Made by a program: the position numbers and the translations under genes. A DNA stretch of 64,000 bases, taken from Gracilaria domingensis (lineage: Eukaryota > Rhodophyta > Florideophyceae > Gracilariales > Gracilariaceae). Shown here piece after piece: positions 51,714-62,852 of this stretch; positions within the stretch are counted from its first letter, which is position 1; each line of letters starts with the position of its first letter. The notes under the pieces are model-generated. The model saw only the letters and a program-made list of their open reading frames with translations, was not told the DNA's origin and searched no databases. The DNA lies in assembly GCA_022539475.1 (NCBI GenBank), contig VCMS01000029.1:248001-312000 (forward strand), given 5' to 3'.

Positions 51714-54655
51714 ACATTAAGGACTCGCATCCTGTACACTGTTCACCTTGTAGTGCTTTTCTTGTGATCCTGTGTTACTTCGCGAAATCGTTTCATGTCC
51801 ATTTCCTTGAACTCCATATCCCCTTCTCGCTTCACCAACGAAACAATCGCTAATAGACCCCCAATCTTCAGCTCAACACTGTCAATAAAAAATTGTTCTT
51901 TTCAGCAGTGGGTAAAGTCTTTCCGTTCGACGGCATTCGATATCCAAAATGTAGCCTCTCCATGTCATTACCAAGAACCTTAGTCCATCTTCCGTGTCCG
52001 TTCAAATTAATGAACTCGCTGGAATTGGTCTTCAAGACACGTTGGCCTAACATCCCCAGAAATTCTTAACACAGAGGTAGAGTTCGGCAATAAAACTTCT
52101 TTGTAAACAGTTTCTGTCTCTGGCCACCCCTTGACACATCCGTACTTAGAAGGCTCATCAACCGTCAACAAACCCAAGCCGTCCAAACGGCGAGCAACAG
52201 TAATTGTGCATCTAAAAAGGTGCCCGTATCCTTGTCTTCCACATCATAACCCAATAAAATCCTTTCAGTAACTTGTACCACGCACGGTTTTCGGAAGAAC
52301 AAGTCCTTGATCTTCCGTCGGCATATCCTCGACATTGTCCGCATTGGAGTACTTTGGAGGACGAACAAATGGGGCTTTTCTCCACCGAATGAAGTGTTCA
52401 GTACACCAATTTCGTCAGACGCAAGTATGTTCTCACTGCCGCTTCACCTTCAACTGGCATTGTGAGTTTATTCAGGCAATTCTCTCTACCCAGCTTTGGG
52501 TTCTTCCTCCAAATCAGATCGTACCGCCAGGAAGCAGAAATAGTTTATCCCTCGTATTTGTCGTCTTGCCGAACTGCCCACGACGGTCACCTCATGGTCT
52601 GCCCCATTCGTGCTGCCTAAGGCACATATCTGCACAAAGTTCTAGTATACCACTGTCCGGTAAGAGATGCTGCTTCTATATACCGATATTTCGGCAGCTC
52701 AACTCCTTCAACCATCGCTTTGCAACCCATTTTCTTTCAAGCAAGCTCTGGCCCCCCCTCTACTTACCCGAACGGTGTGAACGATGCGCAAAACTGCCCA
52801 AGAGCTGCCACGGGGTTATTAGGAACCATGTATGAACCACCTTCCTCCGGCTCAATAAGCCTTCCCCATCTCAGTGCGTTTTCCACCTTCTCCCGGCACG
52901 GTTTACCCCAAATTCGGGTGTAGCGACTCACCTTCGCGCCAGTAGCTGCACTTGGTTTTCTCTGCCGTTGCCGGCAGTCCCAGCATGTTGTGATACACTG
53001 CTCGAGCAACCGCTCGAAACTCGTCGGCACACCTCAATTTTATGCTTCTTTCGACCTGTCTGCCGGCAGGTTTCACACCAGCACGTGTACTCCTATCTCC
53101 TCTACTGTTTCAGTCGCCGGCCTTGAGGTCCTTATGATCCATATCGACGTATCTGCTGCGAGTCCGTTCTGATGCATGCTACTTTAAGAGAGTCGACGCA
53201 TGTATGTCTGACGCATCTGTGTCGCTCACTTTATTTACGCATTTGGATCTATTCGTTTTCGCATAAGCGTACTCTGCTCTTGGGCGACCTGTCCACTAGA
53301 AGTTCCCGGACCATCGGATATGGATTCCTTCTCAGTCTGTTAGGGCGTCTTGCTAACGCGATTTTGTTCTTTCAAGCAATTCAGTTCATTTAAAAGATCA
53401 CGTCTGTTCATTCAGAAGGTTAGATTTCACACAGTGTGGATATCTTCCGGTTATTATCCGCGCTAGCCGTCTTCGGCGACAGGGCCCGGGTAATGCGGGC
53501 AGATTCGGTGTTATTTCGTTACGAACTATCCTCATGTGCCATACCCTTAGACACGAGAGGCTGCAGGCGTTCTGTGTCCACCCTTGGGCACGGCACTCCG
53601 AGCTCCACTCCGTGTCTGTCCACCCCATGGGCATGGTATATGCAGTGAAACTTGGGTCTCGTACGAGCTGCAAACGGCCCCGTTCTGGAAAAGAGGGGAA
53701 TGGGGGTCGAGGAGTAACTCGTCTATCAGTTGTCTCTGCGATTTCTTATTGGTCTTTTCTCCGCTTGCACTCGGAGCGCCATTGCGGAAGCATGATACGA
53801 TTCAATAGCGGCCCAAGTTCTAGAGAGAAGGATGGGACGTGACGATCTTTATACTAGGGCTTCTCACGACTTCTCGTCATTGTCCCTTTGTTTGTCCCAG
53901 ACTCCACTGGGCGGCGTTACCCCGCGCCCCAGGTAGCTCCGTCTCGATTATCGGCGGGACTATGAAGGTTTTGGTGTCATAGCGAACCTCTCAGTTCCAG
54001 TTGTCATCATCGCTGTCCTGACCCATCTCCGCTGGGGCCGAGTTACCTCAAATCTTCTTGGGAGCAGAAGACCGAGAATGCACGAATTTGCATTATCGGC
54101 GTTTTTTTTTTTTTTGAAAAAACGGCAACGACATCGTTCGTTGATCCAACGAATTCTTGACGGCATCCCGGAAGACCGCTCCGTGCGACATGGGCGAGAA
54201 GAGTACTGTAGAAGGACGCCCACTGCCTCTCTCCTTCGTCGAGCGCACGACTCCGTTTAGGAAGTGCGGTGGTTCTAGCCTGATTCGTATCATCCGATGC
54301 TCTTCTCTTCTTCTGTCCACTCTTGTTCCGCTGCGTACTATTTCGCTTTCTCGGCGTTATACCCATGTTGTGGAGATAAACAGGGTAATGAAACGAAATT
54401 GTTGGGGAGGGGGGAGGGGGTGGGGGGGGTGCATGGTTCAGATATTCCGGGAGACTCCGCAGTTCCTGCTTTTTAGGAATTTGAGGTGCCCAATGGGTCG
54501 CAAATATCGCCGTTACAGATGAAGAGCTCCAGTGTACATGTACAACAACGCGTATTGCAGCAGCTGCAACACTCACAAGCATATTTACTTTCTATTTGGT
54601 ACTGAACTCATATATGCTCCAATGTCAGAGCCCAGTCCCAGGCGTACTGCTCTCC
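51714..54655. other. Region without a clear gene
   Basis: Short minus-strand frames show some protein character. At 52764-53030 there is an 88-codon Cys/Arg-rich ORF (CITTCWDCRQRQRKP), followed just past its conserved part by a GTAAGT that could be a splice donor. At 54043-54366 there is a basic ORF (MGITPRKRNSTQRNKSGQKK) that runs into an A/T homopolymer at about 54104-54120. A G-rich tract lies at 54402-54432. None is strong enough to call. It could be the degraded 3' part of the transposon or of the methyltransferase element. Confidence 0.3.
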
Positions 54656-57600
54656 TTAGTTGAAATACAACTCTTCGCCCCTCTCAATATCTCTTACTGC
54701 TCTACAACGAAGTAGAGCATAGTTAGAAAGGTCTGACTTGAACTGTATCACGGACTTCGCTTCCACCACCTGCACATTGGCACTTCGAGTCCTGTTTGAC
54801 CGGGGCTCCGATAAATCGGGATCCCGGCATGATATCCGGCGTCGTTAATGTAGCCCCCGATACAAAAAGGCGCCGGGACAATGTAGACTTCGCTCTCCTT
54901 TCTATCCTGAGCCTGTCCTGGTCTGTTCCTCAGGTGCAGAAACTCTGTACCAGTCACAGTGACCATCATAGAAAACAACTTGTACCGCACTGGAGTTGCT
55001 CCGAGACAGCCACTTCCATACGTTAAGTGTCTTTCCATCCGGTTCGTCAGATCCGTGTATACCAAAGTTCCATAAAAATGACAGATAGTTTCCCCAGCCA
55101 ATATCTTATGTTCCGTGAACACCCCTATACCAGCATGGGGATGTCGAATCTTATGAGATGCTATATGTAAGCGATAGCGATTGGCTTCAACAGTCAACAG
55201 CATATGCATATCCATTAGATTCAGAGCTCCTCGGTACTTCTCCTCCCAAAGATCTACAGTATGCTGTCCACACTTGTCGACAAAGTCCCAGTCCTTCCAG
55301 TATCTTCCTAGAACTGAGTAATATGTCCAGGCATCACTTGGTACTGGGGTAACCAAATGGAGCTCCCATTCAAGCCGATCTCGGTCCCGATGTGGAACCC
55401 GTTCATAAGTCGTTGAAGCCGCATCCACCACCTCCTGTTCAACCAGGATGTCATTCTTCCCCCCGCGAATAACTTCGGCCATAAAAGTCGTTATATGGTG
55501 CTTCGCATAGCTTAAACATGGCCTATTCTTCTCGCACCCCAAGAACTTCCTATGCTTTGTCAGCGATAGGCACGCCATACCCGTAGAAAAAGTTCCCGCG
55601 AACATGTCCATGACAAGATCACCCGGTCTTGTGAAGCGTCATATCAACTCTTTCATCAACTCCCTCGACTTCTGCTCCGGTCTTATGTACTGCCCACCTG
55701 GTACTGAACTACCTGGCTCATGTACCTTCCATTTCAACCACTCCCACGCTCTCGGTTTTGGCTCCCGGTCAATTACATTCCTGTTAGCCGGAAAGTAGAA
55801 GGAATGAAATTGTTCTCCTCAAATGGAGTAAGACTGGCTTCCTCCGATGGTCGCAATCCACGTTTCACCCATGAACGGCGTACTCCGTTACGGGCTGTAT
55901 CCCAAACTTCCGTGGATTCCCTCCAACATTACTTCGATTCCGGATGAACACCAGTGGATTCGCATCCACTTTAAACGAAGGCATGAGTTCTGGTTTACCT
56001 TCGCTTCCAGCTTCATCTTTCGTACTCGCCGTTTCCGAAAGTATCCTGTGCCAAACATGAAACTGTGCCATGGCACAGAATATAATGAAGTGCCCACCTG
56101 ACCGAAGCGCGGAACTTATTAAGTCAGCCGTACGGATCATGTCTTCCTCACTGAAGACATCGTGAGCACTATTCCGTTTGTTCCTCTTCCTTCGAGTGTT
56201 AAAGGGAGGGTCTGTTAGAACAAGCTGTGCCTCATCCCATAAAATCTCACTCTGATTCACAAACGTTTCGTGTGTGTGCCTCAGGTCCTTCATGTCACAG
56301 TTGTACGCTACAAAGTGTGACTTTCTCATCCCCTTCCACACCTTGTCCATATTCATTCGAAGGAGACTGGATATCCCCTTCATGGGCGGCTCAATACCAG
56401 TCTTTTGGATGTTGTAACCGGCAACCCGAGATTCATGCTCCGCAAGATTCACCGGCTTCTCGAAGTCGTCGCTATCGGAGCTCACGAGGTTCATATACTC
56501 TCGACGAGGTGGGGGTGGGGCAGACTTAGTCGAAGAAGGTTCGGCATTACCGAAAGTTTTAGGGGTTTTCGTCTGTTCAATATCAGGTTTCGCGTGAATG
56601 CCGACATGGAACCCTGCCGCATGACGCATATCCTGTATCGGTTTCCATAGCAACTCCGAAAACTTCTGAAATCGAGCAGGCAACTCACCGGAGTCAGAAC
56701 CAAATACGGTATCCATCCGTATCTCCGAAAACTCTATCCAGTTCCTCATCTGATCAGCCCGTAAGCTATAGAGGCTATCGTGGGTGCATACGGTTTCGAG
56801 GTCAGTCAAAAATTCCTTAGCCAGTATTCGGAGGTTTGTATCGCATTCATCACTCAAGGTCTCCACCGATCCACTAGTACTGCTCTGTGGCACATCCTGT
56901 GTGTTGAATCGAGTACTCTGGCTCGGCGGGGCATAACCAGACTCCCGTGTCTCTAGCGCCGTATACTTCAACGTCTGCATATTCATGTAAATGTATGGTT
57001 TCACCATATGCTGAACGTTCGTGTATCCAAGATGTGCCGCAAAACAACTCCATGTCCATACGACCTCACTGATAGCGAATCCCAGTCGATCACAGTTGTC
57101 TTTAGAGAACGACGTAAAAGTGGGTATGTACACAGATGGTGCATGGTTCACTTTTCGTTTCTTTTTCGGTTGTTTCTTCTTCATCATTCGGATGTTGTCG
57201 TTCTCTCCCATTATGTGGCCGAGGTATGATAAGTATATAACGACCTCAAATGGGTTCACAGCTGTTGGTGGGATGAACACTGTCGTCTTCAGAACCTGCT
57301 TTCTCCTGGTCATGAAATGAACAACCAGGCATCGCACCGGTAGGTATATACCCATATCCATAGAGAGAAGGAAAAAATCGCGCAGTCTCTGGTCCTCATC
57401 CCCGTCCTTCTTGTCAAGAAGCTTCGTTAAAAGATATCGTTGTTCCACAGGTTTGTTAGTCACAAGACTCTTTCGCAGCTGTTGCAGTGTCACGTTCTGC
57501 AGGTTCTTGGAGTTAGTGGCCTCCTCAAACATCTTCCTTGCCTCCGGAATATCCTTATAGTTCTCGGCGCAGAACTCTATTAACCCTCTAAACCCCACGT

Positions 57601-57742
57601 CCCGTGGCCGATCAGGGCCTCTATCGCTGTTTGCCAAAGCATCGCGAAGAACCAAGAAAAGTCTGACATATGCATGGAACGCCGGAGGCGGAGCACTCAT
57701 GTCAATAGGATGTATCTCCTCTCCAACATCGGTGGAATCCAT
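54656..57742 (-). pseudogene. DNA amino-methyltransferase (beta class) fused to a SET domain, decayed
   Basis: The ATG at 57740-57742 starts a 625-codon frame with an NLS (QPKKKRKVNH, residues 191-200), an unrecognised helical N-terminal half and methyltransferase motif IV (LVLTDPPFNT, about 508-517), then GGHFIIFCAM. After about 250 bp of shifted frames comes motif I (VMDMFAGTFSTGMACLSL) with FLGCEKN. The order DPPF then FxGT is that of beta-class N6-adenine/N4-cytosine DNA methyltransferases. A SET-like domain follows: AGIGVFTEHKILAGETICHF, FCIGGYINDAGYHAG and, in a shifted frame at about 54.66-54.78 kb, VRDIERGEELYFN. At least two frame changes between the methyltransferase motifs, one near the end and about two in-frame stops break it. 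SET domains methylate protein lysines, usually histones. The activity of this fusion is unknown. It is divergent from the ParB/oxygenase gene. Confidence 0.65.
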
Positions 57743-57771
57743 CGCTTCAGCGCAAACAACGGAGGCGACCC

Positions 57772-57777
57772 TTTAAA
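57772..57777 (-). promoter_or_regulatory. TATA-like TTTAAA, methyltransferase side
   Basis: TTTAAA lies 30 bp upstream of the methyltransferase ATG and is mirrored at the other arm. A core-promoter role is inferred from position only. Confidence 0.35.
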
Positions 57778-58085
57778 TGGCGAATTACGCTGGGCACCCC
57801 GCTTTCGGCAGCTCCTCCCAGCGCACTGCCAGTCTCGTCCGTGTCCGTGTCCGCTCGGTGCGATAGCGTCGCGTGTCGGCCACGTCGCGATTCGGAGCTA
57901 TTGCAACGGTCCCGTATTGTGCTAAACGTCGCGAATCAAGGGGGTGTGAAGCGCTAGTTTTCTCTAGTTTGATAAATGTGCACGGCGTGTGCAGCGAAAT
58001 CACTGCCGGAAGTGCCGGGAGGAGTGTTTTGGGAGGTCTCCGGAAGGCGCCGGAATGTGGCCAGAACGTGCCCGCGGGCGGGGGG

Positions 58086-58137
58086 GGGGGGGGTCGGTCG
58101 TGTTAGGGTAGGTACCCTAACACGACCGACCCCCCCC
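58086..58137. repeat. Inner palindrome 1 with CCCTAA ends
   Basis: A G-run plus TCGGTCGTGTTAGGGTA is followed by GG and then the reverse complement TACCCTAACACGACCGA plus a C-run. Confidence 0.9.
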
Positions 58138-58249
58138 ACGCCCACGGGGGTCGACCCCCCGCTCGCGGGCACGTTTTGGGCGATTTTTTGAAAAATGTGC
58201 GATTTTATGCACGCGGGCGGGGGGGGGGGGGGTCGGTCGTGTTAGGGTA
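58113..58249. repeat. 137-bp MITE-like unit between the two palindromes
   Basis: It is bounded by TACCCTAACACGACCGACC and its exact inverse. Both outer junctions are GG next to another copy of the same terminus. It has no coding capacity. It may be a minimal non-autonomous element whose ends match those of the flanking arms. Confidence 0.55.
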
Positions 58250-58292
58250 GGTACCCTAACACGACCGACCCCCCCCCCCCCCCCGCCCGCGT
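58211..58292. repeat. Inner palindrome 2 with CCCTAA ends
   Basis: This is the same core as palindrome 1, again with GG at the centre (58250-58251), extended by longer G/C runs and ACGCGGGC/GCCCGCGT. The homopolymer lengths may be affected by sequencing. Confidence 0.9.
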
Positions 58293-58587
58293 ACACGTTC
58301 TGGCCACATTCCGGCGCCTTCCGGAGACCTCCCAAAACACTCCTCCCGGCACTTCCGGCAGTGATTTCGCTGCACACGCCGTGCACATATATCAAACTAG
58401 AGAAAACTAGCGCTTCACACCCCCTTGATCCGTGACGTTTAGCACAATACGGGACCGTTGCAATAGCTCCGAATCGCGACGTGGCCGACACGCGACGCTA
58501 TCGCACCGAGCGGACACGGACACGGACGAGACTGGCAGTGCGCTGGGAGGAGCTGCCGAAAGCGGGGGTGCCCAGCGTAAGTCGCCA

Positions 58588-58593
58588 TTTAAA
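58588..58593 (+). promoter_or_regulatory. TATA-like TTTAAA, ParB/oxygenase side
   Basis: This is the mirror copy, 77 bp upstream of the ATG at 58670. Together the two boxes would make the inverted repeat a symmetric divergent promoter. Confidence 0.35.
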
Positions 58594-58669
58594 GGCTCGC
58601 ATCCGTTCTTGTATCGTCTAGAGCGAGCGTATTGTTGATATACACCTTTCACTGCAATAGCTGTTCAAC

Positions 58670-61600
58670 ATGAAGCCAACTCGTGTTCGAAAGCGTACGC
58701 AAAGCGTGACTCCTCGCACTCGGCGGAGCACTCGATTATTGCAAGGTGGAATGCGGGTTTCTCTGCAGATGGATATTGAGGATGAAGGAAAGGTGATAGT
58801 CGGGGAAGCGTTGTTGCATGGAATTGGAAGTGTTCTACGCCGCGAGTTGCACGGGAAGCAATTGGACCCAGGTCTTTTGGTGGTTCATAATATTCTCATC
58901 AGTCGAAGCGGTCACACGTTCTACCCTTACCGGGCGGAGGGCCTGGATCTTCCACAATATATCCAGGATCTCCGGACGGCCGCTCCTCGGGATGAGAAAA
59001 TGATGGAACCGGTGGCAGCCAGCATTCCGGCGTCCAAGCGAGGAACGGTGAGCGCTATGATTGAGGTGATGACGCCGACAAGCCGCACGGAGCCAATTCG
59101 AAGTTCATCAACACCGAGAGGTAGCGCATCAGTAGCACCTCCGCGGGCAGGTCCGTCGTCTGTTACGAAGCGGTCTACGGAGACGAGAGCATCCCCAGCT
59201 ACGAAGCGGACAGGTCAAACAAAGTCTACCTCCGCTACGAAGCCCACTGCGTCGAAAAGGGCTTCTCCTGCGATGAATCAGACCGTCGACACAAGGGGAT
59301 CTTCTGCGTCGAAACAGACGGTTCAGCAGGGGACGGCTGTGCAAGAGGAGGAAGATGAGATCATGAAAGGTCCCCTTCCAGACGCGGATGCGCAATCCGC
59401 ACAAGGAGCTGGTCCATCTGTACCCCAAACTGCACCTGAAACTGCGGAGCAGCAGGACGATAACGTTGTGCTTCTGTCCGCAAGAATGGCACGTTCAAGT
59501 GTTTCTGGCGAGCGGTCTGGAACACAAGGGACACCTACTCGGAGCAAGACGTACAGACGAATTCGTCAGAAGGTACCAAAGGTGAACCTCAATCAGTACC
59601 GGATGCTTGTTGTTACTGTTGAAATCACTCTGGTGGACACTCCGCCCAATTTACTCCGTGGAGTAAGTAAACGCCACGTTGAAGCCCTTGGTGAAGAGTA
59701 TGGAGGAGCGGGGGATATTGCAGTCGATGGGTTCTCCAGCGGTGGCCTTACAAGATGCTACTACGGGAGAGAGGGATACTGACAAGGGAGGCCTAACGAA
59801 GAAGTGCTTCATTGTAGATGGTTTGCATCGTCTGAAAGCTATACAATATTTGGCAGCGACTGGTGCACCGAAGTGGAAGCGATTAGCCAAGTTTTGGCGT
59901 TGCAATCTGCTGATACGAAGAGATGGGAGGCCCATTGGGATGAAGGAATTGTTATGTGTTGCTTCGTACCTCAATGAGTCGACGAGTACCATGCGAAGGA
60001 TGATGTTTGCAGACAAGATACACTCTATAGTTAGTGTGGTCGCCATTCTAATTGAAGATGTTGAGGGGGTGACGACGGCAGACGTGGATCCTGCAGAAGT
60101 GACAGAAGTGTTGAAGGAGAGCCAACTGATTGGGACTGTGCAAGAGCGTCAGTATCTGAGATATGCCAATGTCGCCCTGCAACTCATGTCTCGTGAGGGA
60201 ATGCTGGCCCATTTCGAGGATATATGTGAGACTGTGAGTGACATAGGTCTCACACATCTGTCCCATACTCCGCTATATGTTTTGGATGCCGAGGAGTTTT
60301 CCTTCATTCTTGATTGTCTTCAGATGTTTCTAATGAAGGGCAAGTCGACGAAGACAAAGCAATGGAAAAGCTTTGAGGAGGTTCGAGGTTTCTTTTATGA
60401 TAGAGCAGTGTCTCTGTTCCGCGCGGCTCGAGCAGTGAGGAATGAACTGAACGAGGAAGAGTCCATGGAAGTGTTCCTGAAACGCGAAGTCAGTCTTTCT
60501 GCTCCATCGAATGAAGATGACGTTGAAGACCCAGACAACAAAGCAGCTGTGTATCAGTTCCTTTTGGGACAAGTTGTGAACTTCAACACATTGCCGCGTG
60601 TTCGAAGCAGGACGAACTCAATTAGAACTGCCACGACTTCCGTTCAGAATCGATTGCGGACGATGCTCAAGGTAATTCCGCCCCTCGCACCAGTGAAGCA
60701 GTCCGTGACGAAGAGGAGGAGTCCGGCTGCTGCTGCTGCAACATCTGCCAGTGAAGAAGGGGAGCCGCGAAGAAGTGCACGAGAACGGGCGCAGGTGAGT
60801 TATAGGGAAATTGAGCACGGCCGAAATCGAGGTGCCATAGAAGTTCTGGATAGCTCTGAAGAAGAACAGCGGGCTCCGCCCAGGAAGAAACGGAGAAAGA
60901 CTTTCACACAACAGATGAGATCTACTCTGAACAGCATGACACCGGATGACCTGATGTCTCAACTAAATGAACATGTGCTGAGAGGAAGGTCGATGAAGGT
61001 TCAGTTCGTGGCATTGGGAGAGGGAGCGAATGCAGAGAACGCAGGCAGTTCTGCATTTGTGGATGACGATGAGCTTCTTTCTGTGACAGTTCCACGGGTT
61101 TTCACCGTCGAGAAAGATGCTGCGCCAGACGATCAGCAAGAGACAGCTGGGGGATCATTTGATGACGAGTTACCTACAGCTCTTCCGGAATCTGAGAAGC
61201 ACGGACTTGTTCGAGGAGACCCATATGATGGCCCACCGAACTCATCATGGTGCGGGTATGCCAGGCTGAGACCGCAGGAATGGCAAGGGAAGAACGTAAT
61301 TGAGCACAAGGACCCCTGGCTCAGAGTCATTCACTTGCCGAAGGGACATAGGTCGGAGCTGCTAAGTGTCTCGAATCTCAGAGATGTACACCATCTTGTC
61401 TTTTGGCACGCTGCAAGGGCTGAACATCGCCTACGGGCGGAGACATTTGGTATGCAGTATCCTCGTACTCGACCGACAGGTATGGATGATGAAGAGGTGC
61501 TGTGGGTTGCTGCGAAGGAGCATGACGAATTTGGGCAAATGTTCTTCGCCCAAATGCAAGCTGAGCTAAGGCAGAATGGATATTGCGTGCTTGATGGCTT

Positions 61601-62588
61601 TGCGACGGATAATGGTGTCCCTAAATGGGAGGAGTTGGAAGAAGTTCGGGAGTTCGGAGATGTGTCGGGGAAGTTGGTGGACTTCTTCGAGAATGAGTAT
61701 GGAGCGATGCCGGATATACGGAAAGGAGAGGAACAGAAGTCGTTTGTTCAAATAATCAACGATGATGAAGGATGGAAGGACGGTAGCGATGGACCATTTG
61801 AGGGGAGAGTGATGTCGACACGTTGGGGTACGGTGGAGAAGCCGGAGGATAATGAGGAGCTCAGGTGGGTTGTAAGGTCGCGTGCTTTACTTGATGTTCG
61901 AATGGGTACAATTGCTGCGGCTTTGGGACTATGGGACAATGAAAGGGAAGCTGTGAAGATGTACACTTCGAAAACTGGTGGTCGATTTCTGGGGACGACG
62001 AGAAAGTGCAAGCGCCAGACGCTGCACACCGACTTCAGTGATCTGGTTACGAAGGAAACAATGAATACTGGCAACCCCGGATACTTTGTTATGGCCTCTG
62101 GGAAAGAGGGCTTTCCTCTCTGGGTGAGCGCTGGAAGCCATCAACTGGTGGGGATGAACAACCAACAGTTGCGAGTGATGTCGGAGGTGTATCCAGCGAA
62201 GAAGATAATCATCCCACCCTACTCTGTATTCGTGGGCCGTGGTGATGTGACACATGCTGGAGCAAGTGGGAAGGACAAGGTGGATAGGCCCGAGTCTATG
62301 GATTTGCTGGTTAGATACCACATGTACATGGTACCAGAGGGCTACGCACTACCTGATGCTGTTCATCGGGTGCGGGATTTCCCACCCACGTTTGTCAATG
62401 GTGACGAGGAGGAGGAGGCGGAGGATGAACTGTTGTCCGATAAGGAGGGTGGGGCGGTTGACATGGACGAAGACCAAGTGGTCGTGGAGATTGGTGTCGA
62501 AGCGGACGCCGGTAGAACCGAAGTGCTCGAGAGTAGTAGTGATGACGATTTGCCAATAATGAGGCTGCGAGCGCCTCGAAGTGGATGA
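58670..62588 (+). CDS. ParB-like domain plus 2-oxoglutarate/Fe(II)-oxygenase-like protein, in two overlapping frames
   Basis: ATG at 58670. The first frame (370 codons, to 59782) has a basic N-terminus, a Ser/Thr/Lys low-complexity stretch with degenerate 13-15-residue repeats, and the start of a ParB-like domain (ITLVDTPPNLLRG). The domain continues in the next frame (from about 59679) with SMEERGILQS and CFIVDGLHRLKAIQYL, so one frame change near 59.68 kb splits one protein. Residue numbers for the second frame: helical middle, basic NLS (PRKKRRK, 401-407), then a double-stranded-beta-helix oxygenase pattern with TLHTDF (H783, D785), GFPLWVSAGSHQL and FVGRGDVTHAG (H859), the HxD...H iron triad, and R879 as a possible 2-oxoglutarate ligand. 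The C-terminus is acidic. ParB-type domains bind DNA or hydrolyse CTP; the oxygenase substrate is unknown. Confidence 0.7.
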
Positions 62589-62852
62589 GAATGAGAAGAT
62601 TAGTAAATTATGAGTGTCTTGCGAGTATTAAGAGTAGTATACTATTACAAGGCTATACATATGAACATAGAAAAGGTGCGGCAGGCTGGTAATTGAACAA
62701 ATGTCAAACGTCTTTGGTCCAGTTGCGTCTAATTGCAACATGCCAAATGCTCGGTATCGTTAACATCATTGGTGGCACCAGTCAATTCGCAATTGAACAT
62801 GTAGCGTCCTAACATTTCTGAAACTGCACTTAAGGTTGCTTTTAAGAGAAGT
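62589..62852. other. Intergenic region
   Basis: A short AT-rich gap between the ParB/oxygenase gene and the HAD-IIB gene. No copy of the 58-kb terminal sequence is found here. Confidence 0.4.

Larger units (their letters stand above)
57762..58603. repeat. Large inverted repeat (arms about 330 bp, about 98% identical) between two divergent genes
   Basis: The left arm (57762-58092) and right arm (58272-58603) are reverse complements with about six differences. They start 20 bp upstream of the methyltransferase ATG and 67 bp upstream of the other ATG. Each arm has TTTAAA near its outer end and runs inward into a G/C homopolymer. The core holds two smaller palindromes. The near identity implies recent duplication, gene conversion, or two transposon ends meeting head to head. 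Confidence 0.9.

Noticed and set aside
58081-58290. G/C runs as a true telomere
   Set aside because: Only single TTAGGG-like units occur, inside palindromes and between coding regions, with no tandem telomeric array.
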